From Salinibacter grassmerensis (GTDB lineage Bacteria; Bacteroidota; Rhodothermia; Rhodothermales; Salinibacteraceae): 64,000 nt of DNA. Under the pieces are notes generated by a model. The model did no database searches, had not been told where the DNA came from, and saw only the letters and a program-made list of their open reading frames with translations. Shown here piece by piece: positions 54,195-61,220 of the stretch (positions within the stretch are counted from its first letter, which is position 1; the number at the start of each line of letters is the position of its first letter). Both the position numbers and the translations under genes were made by a program. Location: NCBI RefSeq assembly GCF_947077765.1, contig NZ_CAMTTF010000004.1, positions 1-64,000 on the forward strand. The letters are read 5' to 3'.

Positions 54195-57100
54195 CTACCC
54201 GAAGGACGGGGGGGTGGGACGCTCCTCGGGATACGTCTTCGCCTGGAGGGCCGTGCTCCGGGCCGGCAGATCGCGGAAGAGGCGGTCGTACCCCCGGTAC
54301 CGCCATGCGTTGAGGTACCGGGCACGAGGATGCATCGGGAAACTTCCCGAGGCGGCAAGGGCCCTCAGCCGATCGAGAAGCCGCCCCACCTCGGCCCGGT
54401 GCCGGCCCGGATCGAAGGCGAGCCGCGTGCCGCGCTCTCGGGTCGTTGGGAAATAGTAGCCGGACGCCCCGACCGTCTCGTCCGTCAGCGTGGCGAGCGC
54501 ATAGGCGTAGAGCGCCCACTGCAGCTGGGCGCCGTCCGCAACGGGGTCGCCCTCCTCGAAGGAGGACGCGCGCCCCGTCTTGTAGTCCCACACTGCAAGG
54601 GTTCCATCCGGCCGACGATCCACGCGATCGATGCGTCCTCGGAGGGACATCTCACGTCCCTCAACCGGGATCGTAACCGCCCCAAAGTCCTCCTCATCCC
54701 GCCGGTACGGGCCGTAGCCAAACCCGACTTCGTGGTACAGCGGCGCGTGGGTGCGACAGTGCTCCGTCTCGCCCCGTAAGAACACAAGCGCGTCCTCCCG
54801 GAGCCGACGAAAGGCCGCCTCCTCCACGACGTCGCTCGGAGGCGCGACCTTTTCGGCTTCCGTTTCAAACGCGGCCCGGAGCGTATCTTCGAGGAGCGGT
54901 TCGTGCTCAGGCGCAGGCGGCACGTCCCGCTCCCGGAGGGTCGTCATGAACGCCTCGAAGGTGGCGTGGAGAATGCTGCCGCGCCGAAGGGCATTGAGCC
55001 AGGGCTCGTCGTCCAGCGCAGGCTCGTCGAGGGGCTCGACGCCCAGGACGTATTGTAGAAAGTACAGATACGGGGTCTCAGCGAAGGTCTCTAGTCGCCC
55101 CGCCGACATCGGCTCGGCGTTCTCGCGGTCCCGAAGAAAATCCAGTTCCGGATACGTCCCCGCCTCCAGCAGTCCGTCGTGCACCGTGTACTCGCCGCCC
55201 TGGCGGGCCTGTCGGGCCTCCTCCCCACGCCGGACCCAGGGGTAGCAGTCGGAGAGTGCGTCGCGGGCAGTGCTCGCCCCTGTGCCTGCGCTGCCTCGAT
55301 TCCGAGAGACCGTCAACCACGCCTCCATGTCGTTGAGACAGGTGCGCTCGCCGGTCGGCACAATGCCTTCGGTCCGCTCGGACTCAACCTCAGGGGTCTC
55401 CTCCAGCCGCAGAAAGAGCGGGGAGGGATACCGTTCCTCCCCACTGTCGAGGTCGAAGACGCGGGTGTACAGGGACAAAACTCCGGCGTGTCGCGCAAGC
55501 GCCTGTTCGTGGTGCCACTGCGCCTCGTCCGAGGCCGAGCGTCGCTCGGGAAGCTCTCCGTCCAGGGATTCGCTGAGCGCACGACGATCCGGATCGCGGA
55601 GCATGGCGTCCTCCACCGCCGCCGTCGAGAGCGTGTCGCTATCCATCCCGACGACGCAGAGGTACGGGCGGTCGCCGTACCCCGCACTTTCGAGCGGCAC
55701 GACGTGCGCAGTGCCGGGGCGCGGGTGCTCGGCCCGCACGTACTGTCCCTCGAGCCAGCGCCGGAGGAGGGCGGCGAGTTGTGGGCCGGACGCCTCGTAG
55801 TCTACCGGGGCTCGTGTAAGGCGGTCGAGGCGCTGCCAAAGAACAGTACGACCCGCCTCGTCGAGCGTCCGCTCCGCCTCCGGCTTGTCTTCGGCGGGCG
55901 GGTCAACAGGGCCGAACCGCTCGACGAACTGCTGTGCTTTCGCCGCCATCTCTTGCACGGAGGCCTCTCGCGGGACGAGATTCAATAGCGTCTCCACGAG
56001 CCGGGCGACAAACTGCAGCGCCCGCCGCTTTTCACGATCCCGCTCCGGGTCAAGACCACGCTCCTCCAACTCCGCAATGCGCTCTTCGATTTCTCCGATC
56101 GCGGCCCCGAGTGCTTTCGCGTATCCGTCCCGCCCGGGCTCGTATCGTCGCGCGGCCAGCAGGGTCGCAACCTCGTGGGCCTCTAGGAGCCCCGCCCCCG
56201 TCCCGTTCTCGATCTCGGAACGCATCCGGTCGATGCGGAGATGCCCACTTCGCAACATCCGGATCAGGACCGCCGGGTCAAAGTCCTCGGTCACCCACTC
56301 CAAGAACGCGAGTAGTGCCGTGCCCGTGCGGGTCTTCCCCGCAGACACCCCGGTCGCGATGGACACCGGCAGGCCCACTCGCTCGGCCCGGTCGGCAATC
56401 AAAGAGACGTAAGGCTGCTCTCCCGCCACGGCAATTTCCACCTCGTCAAACGGCACGTCGGCATCGAGGAGATCGCGGACGAGCGCGTCCACCTCCTTCG
56501 CGCTCCCAACCGCCCGACGCACGTGAACCTCCTGAACCGTCTCGTTTTCCTTCTCGCCGGGCGGCAGCGGGGCGTCCGCAAAGCGCGCAGCGGCCGTTTG
56601 CGGAGGCGGGGCCTTCGACTGCGGGCGGCCAATCCGGTAGAACGCCTCGGCCTCAGACCGGACGGCACGCAAAAACTTCTGGGCCTCCTCCGGCAGGTCC
56701 ACGGCGTCGCACACCGCTACCACGGAGGTCTCCACGGCCGGAGATGCCTCCTCTCGCACGCACCCGGTGGCCCACCGGAAGACCTGCGCGTCGTCGTAGA
56801 GATCGTTTGCGTCTAGCGCATCCAGGTATCCCTCGTAGCAGTCCGCCACCACCCGAAACGTCGCCGACGCGTCCTCCGTCTCGGCTCGCTGCTGCACGTC
56901 CGCCAGCGGGGCCCCATTCCGGCGGAGCGTCTCGATGGCCTCGGCCACCGTGTCGGCCAGCTGACGGGGGCCGGGCAACCCATCGAGCCGCCCCCGACGC
57001 CGTAGCTGCTCCAGCAGGCGCGCCGCCAGAAACGACCGCCCGCCGACCGGCAGCTCGCTCCGCCCCGAGGCAAGCATCCAGGGCTGCGCCACCTGTTCGG

Positions 57101-57287
57101 CGTGGTGACGCACGATGCGGGTTGAGACTCCAGCCCATCCGTCCGCGTCCCGCGCAAGTGCATCTTCGAGGGCGCGCCCGATTTGCGTCCGGGGCACGAG
57201 AACAACCTTCGGCGCGTGAGGATGGGCACGGCAGAGGGTCCGGAGCTGAGCGCCCGGCGAGGCGGAAGATGCAGACACAGCTGACAT
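54195..57287 (-). CDS. addB: AddB-like nuclease subunit, iron-sulfur cysteines missing
   Basis: This 1030-residue partner of AddA has an inactive helicase-like body and a C-terminal PD-(D/E)xK nuclease that cuts the other strand. The nuclease is clear: SLRGRIDRVDRRPDGTLAVW followed by DYKTGRASSFEEGD, then LQWALYAYALATL. AddB proteins usually hold a 4Fe-4S staple from one Cys before the nuclease (in the CP-type motif) and three near the C-terminus. Here the matching places read GRLETFAETPYLYFLQYVLG and RARYLNAWRYRGYDRLFRDL, with no Cys. The N-terminus also lacks a Walker A motif. The start is the ATG at 57287. It lies upstream of addA, the usual order. Confidence 0.85.
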   Translation of the reverse strand: MSAVSASSASPGAQLRTLCRAHPHAPKVVLVPRTQIGRALEDALARDADGWAGVSTRIVRHHAEQVAQPWMLASGRSELPVGGRSFLAARLLEQLRRRGRLDGLPGPRQLADTVAEAIETLRRNGAPLADVQQRAETEDASATFRVVADCYEGYLDALDANDLYDDAQVFRWATGCVREEASPAVETSVVAVCDAVDLPEEAQKFLRAVRSEAEAFYRIGRPQSKAPPPQTAAARFADAPLPPGEKENETVQEVHVRRAVGSAKEVDALVRDLLDADVPFDEVEIAVAGEQPYVSLIADRAERVGLPVSIATGVSAGKTRTGTALLAFLEWVTEDFDPAVLIRMLRSGHLRIDRMRSEIENGTGAGLLEAHEVATLLAARRYEPGRDGYAKALGAAIGEIEERIAELEERGLDPERDREKRRALQFVARLVETLLNLVPREASVQEMAAKAQQFVERFGPVDPPAEDKPEAERTLDEAGRTVLWQRLDRLTRAPVDYEASGPQLAALLRRWLEGQYVRAEHPRPGTAHVVPLESAGYGDRPYLCVVGMDSDTLSTAAVEDAMLRDPDRRALSESLDGELPERRSASDEAQWHHEQALARHAGVLSLYTRVFDLDSGEERYPSPLFLRLEETPEVESERTEGIVPTGERTCLNDMEAWLTVSRNRGSAGTGASTARDALSDCYPWVRRGEEARQARQGGEYTVHDGLLEAGTYPELDFLRDRENAEPMSAGRLETFAETPYLYFLQYVLGVEPLDEPALDDEPWLNALRRGSILHATFEAFMTTLRERDVPPAPEHEPLLEDTLRAAFETEAEKVAPPSDVVEEAAFRRLREDALVFLRGETEHCRTHAPLYHEVGFGYGPYRRDEEDFGAVTIPVEGREMSLRGRIDRVDRRPDGTLAVWDYKTGRASSFEEGDPVADGAQLQWALYAYALATLTDETVGASGYYFPTTRERGTRLAFDPGRHRAEVGRLLDRLRALAASGSFPMHPRARYLNAWRYRGYDRLFRDLPARSTALQAKTYPEERPTPPSFG

Positions 57288-57422
57288 AATCGAGGAAAAC
57301 GAACACAGAGAACGGTGGGGCTGGCCGGCGGATGCTATGCCGCATACAACCTGCCGGCTGAACGGCACAATCCAAAGTGGACGAGCGGATGATCTGCTGG
57401 GCATGCCAACTCTCGCTCGGAG

Positions 57423-57968
57423 CTACGGGCCCTCCTCGCCCCGCCACGTCCACGGCGGCACCGGGTCGGACTGCGCCCAGAGCCCCCGCTCATTCGCTCG
57501 GGCCTGCTGCTCCAAGCGGCGATACTGATCGTTGTGGGGGGCCTGTCCACGGTCCCACCACGCGAGTCCATTTCGGAGCAGATGCTCGTTGAGCACGCGG
57601 TCGTTCACACGCACCACGAAAGCGGAGCGGCCATCGGGGCCGTCCGTCTCCGCCCGGGCCTGCACGTCCGTCCGGAACACAACACGTCGCACAACCTGGG
57701 CCGCCGCGTCGGCAAAAGGCTGTCCTCGCTCGGGCGCGTCGATACCGTACAACTCGACCCGTACGATTTGTCCGGTTTCACGGAGGAGGTGGATCGTGTC
57801 CCCGTCCAATACCCTGTGCCCTTTGCCCACGTACGACTGCCCCTGTGCGAGGACGGGGCCCCAAAGAAGGAGCACAAGGCCCGCGAGCACACCTCGCCGT
57901 CCCCACACGAGCGAAAACGAACAGTCTTCAGCGTTTACGGCGATAAGAATACAGGTAGAGACAGACAT
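57423..57968 (-). CDS. Secreted staphylococcal-nuclease-like (SNase) protein
   Basis: The 181-residue protein has a hydrophobic export signal (VLAGLVLLLWGPVLAQGQ) and a single SNase domain. HRVLDGDTIHLLRETG supplies the Ca-binding Asp. QIVRVELYGIDAPERGQPFA has the Arg and the IDAPE motif, and DGRSAFVVRVNDRVLNEHLL supplies the second catalytic Arg region. LAWWDRGQAPHNDQYRRLEQ precedes the final helix, and the RGLW motif ends the fold. Relatives cut DNA and RNA in the envelope or outside the cell. The ATG at 57968 is preferred over a TTG one codon upstream. It is followed after 135 bases by addB and preceded, 16 bases from the start, by a small membrane protein gene. Confidence 0.88.
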   Translation of the reverse strand: MSVSTCILIAVNAEDCSFSLVWGRRGVLAGLVLLLWGPVLAQGQSYVGKGHRVLDGDTIHLLRETGQIVRVELYGIDAPERGQPFADAAAQVVRRVVFRTDVQARAETDGPDGRSAFVVRVNDRVLNEHLLRNGLAWWDRGQAPHNDQYRRLEQQARANERGLWAQSDPVPPWTWRGEEGP

Positions 57969-57984
57969 CAAGCGACGGATTCTG

Positions 57985-58284
57985 TCAAAGCATGAGCCCT
58001 ACGAGTCCGCCAAGGGCCGCCGCGGCCCACACCACGAGACTCAACCGACGGAGTGTCTTCTCGCCCGGACGGCCCCGGCGCGCCAGCCATCCCCCGGCGG
58101 CCCGAAACCCCATGCCCAGTCCCACCCCCACGAGGACCCAGGTCTCGGACACCCGGAATGGATCGGTCCAGTGCGACGCGAGCGCGATCTCCAGCGCGAG
58201 CGCCCCAAGCAGCAGAGCAACGATCACACTGAACACCCGCCACGACGCCAAGTCTGGGGGCCTCCAGCGGTCGGACGTGTCCAT
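57985..58284 (-). CDS. Small membrane protein
   Basis: This 99-residue protein starts at the ATG at 58284 (MDTSDRWRPPDLASWRVFSV). It has three hydrophobic helices: ASWRVFSVIVALLLGALALE, WVLVGVGLGMGFRAAGGWLA and LSLVVWAAAALGGLVGLML, with a basic loop (RRGRPGEKTLRR) between the second and third. I recognise no family. Its stop lies 16 bases before the SNase start on the same strand, so the two are probably co-transcribed. Upstream in-frame sequence to 58776 overlaps the divergent DUF2851 gene and was rejected. Confidence 0.7.
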   Translation of the reverse strand: MDTSDRWRPPDLASWRVFSVIVALLLGALALEIALASHWTDPFRVSETWVLVGVGLGMGFRAAGGWLARRGRPGEKTLRRLSLVVWAAAALGGLVGLML

Positions 58285-58383
58285 TCCGGATCGTGGGTTA
58301 TCAGGGTAAATATCGGAACCGGAGGGGTCTCCGAGAAGCGAAGGCTGTTTTCGCCGCCGCAACGTTATGATTGTGCAGGGCAG

Positions 58384-58398
58384 GTGTCTGACAGACAC
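58384..58398. promoter_or_regulatory. 15-bp dyad upstream of the DUF2851 gene
   Basis: GTGTCTG-A-CAGACAC is a perfect 7+1+7 inverted repeat 39 bases before the DUF2851 ATG and about 100 bases upstream of the divergent membrane protein gene. It may be an operator for one or both; symmetry and position are the only evidence. Confidence 0.35.
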
Positions 58399-58437
58399 AG
58401 GCCGCCGAACGATCCCCATGTCCACCGAGCCTGTGTC

Positions 58438-59829
58438 ATGCCGACGCTCGACTCCCCGCTTTCCGACCCCGATACCCTCCACGAACCCGCCCCGGAAACC
58501 GCTACGGTGCCGGAGGCGCTCGTGCAGGACCTCTGGGCTCAGCAGCGCTTCGAGACCGAGGACCTGGCCACGACCGACGGAGACACCATCGACGTTTGCG
58601 ACCCGGGGCAACTCAACGCCGATGCCGGGCCGGATTTTCAAAATGCCCACGTTCGCATCGGGGGGATAGACTGGCGTGGACAGATTGAAGTCCACACCAC
58701 CTCCGGCGGGTGGTTTCGTCACGAGCACCACACCGACCCGCGCTTCAACAGCGTGGTGCTCCATGTGACCCTCCACGCGGACATGTGGACCGGGGGGCTG
58801 CTCCGGGCCGACGAATCCCCACTCCCCGAACTCGCGCTCTACCCGCGCCTCGACACACCCCTCCGCGAATTGCTCTACTCGTTCAGGACGCGGGCCGACG
58901 ACGATGCGCTGCCCTGCGCGTCACGCTGGGACGAGGTGCCGGCCGTCCGGCGCCAGTCGTGGATCCGCCGACTCGGCCAAGATCGACTCACCGAAAAACG
59001 CGACCAATTGCCGGAACCGTCGGAAACACCCCCGGCCGAGATTCTCCACCAGCATCTGTTCGGCGGACTCGGCTATGCGAAAAATGACGCCCCCATGACG
59101 ACACTCGCTCGACGAACCCCCCCGAAGGTGCTCCGTCCCCTCGACGCGGCCCCAGAACGAGAGGCACTTCTCCTCGGAACGGCAGGACTCCTTCCTGAGC
59201 CCGGTGACTTGCTGGAGGCGGACCGCCCCACGGCCGACTACGCGATGGCCCTCCGGGACCACTTTCGGCGGCTCCAAGTCGGCCTCGACGTCCGGCCGAT
59301 GGCCTCAACGGCCTGGACCTTCTTTCGCCTCCGGCCCAACAACTTCCCCCCGCTTCGTATTGCACAGGCAGCGGCGTGGTACGGCGAGGGGGGCCTGTTG
59401 CGCGAGTCTCCGGTCTCCACACTCCGCACGGCGCTGGGGTGCGACACTCCCGTCGCGACGCTTCGGGAGGCGCTTGCGGCCTCTCCCCCAGCGTTCTGGC
59501 GCACGCACTACCACCTTACGAAGCGGGCCGCCGAGCACGACCCCAGCCTCGGCACGTCTCGCCGCGACACGCTTCTCGTCAACGCCGTGGTGCCGGTGCT
59601 CCTACAGGATGCCGAGCGTCGGGGAGACACCGCACAAGCCGACGCTGCGCTAGACGTGCTCCGCGCACTTCCGGCCTCCCAGGACCATGTGGTCCGGCGC
59701 TTTCAGGACCTCGGCACTGATCCCGAGTCGGCGTACGACGCTCAGGGCCTCCATGAGCTCTACAAAAACTACTGCTCGGCGGGGGGCTGCCTGGACTGCC
59801 GGATTGGCCAGCATCTCCTCAGCGACTGA
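58438..59829 (+). CDS. DUF2851 family protein
   Basis: The 463-residue soluble protein starts at the ATG at 58438 (MPTLDSPLSDPDTLHEPAPE). The family-defining part is VDPGxxNxxxGPDFxxAxxxxGG-like: CDPGQLNADAGPDFQNAHVR, then GGIDWRGQIEVHTTSGGWFR with HHTDPRFNSVVLHVTLHAD. The rest is helical, with GLGYAKNDAPMTTLARRTPP and VRPMASTAWTFFRLRPNNFP. It ends NYCSAGGCLDCRIGQHLLSD with clustered cysteines. The family is common in Bacteroidota and has no established function; the conserved acidic and His residues suggest a metal-dependent enzyme, which is inference. The frame is open upstream to 57532 but that part is antisense to the SNase region. Confidence 0.88.
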   Translation: MPTLDSPLSDPDTLHEPAPETATVPEALVQDLWAQQRFETEDLATTDGDTIDVCDPGQLNADAGPDFQNAHVRIGGIDWRGQIEVHTTSGGWFRHEHHTDPRFNSVVLHVTLHADMWTGGLLRADESPLPELALYPRLDTPLRELLYSFRTRADDDALPCASRWDEVPAVRRQSWIRRLGQDRLTEKRDQLPEPSETPPAEILHQHLFGGLGYAKNDAPMTTLARRTPPKVLRPLDAAPEREALLLGTAGLLPEPGDLLEADRPTADYAMALRDHFRRLQVGLDVRPMASTAWTFFRLRPNNFPPLRIAQAAAWYGEGGLLRESPVSTLRTALGCDTPVATLREALAASPPAFWRTHYHLTKRAAEHDPSLGTSRRDTLLVNAVVPVLLQDAERRGDTAQADAALDVLRALPASQDHVVRRFQDLGTDPESAYDAQGLHELYKNYCSAGGCLDCRIGQHLLSD

Positions 59830-59901
59830 GGCGTTTCCAACTCCCCACGCCGCGATCCATAGAAGGCAGCGCGTAACGGCCCTCCACACTCCCAGTCGCC
59901 C

Positions 59902-60243
59902 GTGCTCGTTCGTATCGTTCGGATGACGTTCGCTCCTGACAAGGTCGATCAGTTTCTCGCCCACTTCGACGAGGCCGCTCCGCACATTCGATCGGCTCCA
60001 GGCTGTCGGCACCTTGAGCTCTGGCAGGGTGCGGATGCCCCCGCCGTGTGCACCACCTATAGTCAGTGGGAAAGCGCGGAGGCACTCGACCACTACAGAG
60101 ACAGCGACCTCTTCCGGCGTACGTGGTCGGCGGTAAAGCCCCTGTTCGCCGAGCGCCCTCGCGCCCAGAGTTACACCGTCGCCCGCCCAGCCGGCGCGAT
60201 TGACGACGCCGCCCGAGACGCTCCGAATCCGACTGGCACTTGA
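59902..60243 (+). CDS. Antibiotic biosynthesis monooxygenase (ABM) domain protein
   Basis: This 113-residue protein starts at a GTG at 59902. The ferredoxin-like ABM fold is visible: LVRIVRMTFAPDKVDQFLAH, then APHIRSAPGCRHLELWQGAD, and CTTYSQWESAEALDHYRDSD with LFRRTWSAVKPLFAERPRAQ. Members are small heme-degrading or quinol monooxygenases, or uncharacterised stress proteins; the exact role cannot be told. The C-terminal 20 residues are a polar extension. It is 72 bases after the DUF2851 gene on the same strand, possibly co-transcribed. Confidence 0.82.
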   Translation: MLVRIVRMTFAPDKVDQFLAHFDEAAPHIRSAPGCRHLELWQGADAPAVCTTYSQWESAEALDHYRDSDLFRRTWSAVKPLFAERPRAQSYTVARPAGAIDDAARDAPNPTGT

Positions 60244-60323
60244 GAGCCCCCGTTGTGAATTGATAGGCCAGAGGGCGCCCCCAGAAGCAACTCAGGAAGG
60301 CCACAAACCAGTATACAGGCCCC

Positions 60324-60851
60324 TTAACGGTCGCCGAGGGCCTGCTCCATACTCAGCCGCTCTTCGTCCTGGAGGGACGGGAAGTTGACGGGGCGGATGG
60401 TGTATCGTCGCTCTGTTTCCGGAGCCGTGGGCCCGACCTGATCTCCCTGAACGGTCGCGTGCACGGACCGCACCAGGTGTCGGTACTTCTTCTTCATTAT
60501 TTTCTTTTCTTTGACGGTGGCTCCGTACCCGCGCTGAAGCGATCTGTAGGCGCTGCTGGCCGAGAGCCGCTCAACCCGGTTCCGTTGGGTCTCCAACAAG
60601 CCCTCGTGTTCGTCCAATAGGGCCTGGTAGTCCTCCGCCAGTGCTTGGAGGGTGTCGGACGCCTCCGCGGCGTCCGTGAGGGTGCGAAAATCGGCCTCGG
60701 CCCGGTCGAGCTCGTCGGCGAAGGCCTCAACCGACCGCTGCATCGCCTGATAGGTCTTCGGCTTGGAGTCGTACCCGCCGTAGGTGCGACACCCACTGGC
60801 CAGCAGTCCCACGAGGGCGAGAAGGAGTACCAAACGGTCTGCGTGTAGCAT
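60324..60851 (-). CDS. Coiled-coil lipoprotein, hypothetical
   Basis: The 175-residue product starts at the ATG at 60851: MLHADRLVLLLALVGLLASG then C, a lipobox. The mature protein is mostly helical and Glu/Ala/Leu-rich with heptad-like spacing (EAFADELDRAEADFRTLTDA; YQALLDEHEGLLETQRNRVE). A basic patch (KEKKIMKKKYRHLVRS) and a short extended end follow. No family is recognised; the plan resembles periplasmic coiled-coil lipoproteins. It converges with the ABM gene. Confidence 0.72.
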   Translation of the reverse strand: MLHADRLVLLLALVGLLASGCRTYGGYDSKPKTYQAMQRSVEAFADELDRAEADFRTLTDAAEASDTLQALAEDYQALLDEHEGLLETQRNRVERLSASSAYRSLQRGYGATVKEKKIMKKKYRHLVRSVHATVQGDQVGPTAPETERRYTIRPVNFPSLQDEERLSMEQALGDR

Positions 60852-61220
60852 AAGGGAGGCGAAGAAAGTGTAACGGCACGCAAGAAGATCTACTGCACGA
60901 ATGCGCGAAGGTGTCCGTCGAAATGCGCCTTTGATCCCACGAGCACCAATTTGCGTCCATTTTCACGTTGGTCTCCCGCGAGCGAGGACGAACTTGTGCG
61001 CCACGAGACCGGGTTCAGGATGAACACTCAGAGAAACACCAAACGATACAGAAAGGTACGCTGACACGGCACGACGCATCAAAGGCATTCCGCCAACCAG
61101 TCTTTCAGCCAGCACAGGGGCCTTTCGTTGTTGGATGCTCCCAGCACCAGGATCTTCGGGACGCTCTCCTGTGTCCCGCCTCCCGCCGGATATACGCTTT
61201 CCGATCAGCTTTTCCCGCCC
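60852..61220. other. Divergent intergenic region before the DUF4175 gene
   Basis: These 369 bases contain no credible gene. Both the lipoprotein promoter (minus) and the DUF4175 promoter (plus) should lie here. I found no strong hairpin, riboswitch-like fold or RNA gene. Confidence 0.5.
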
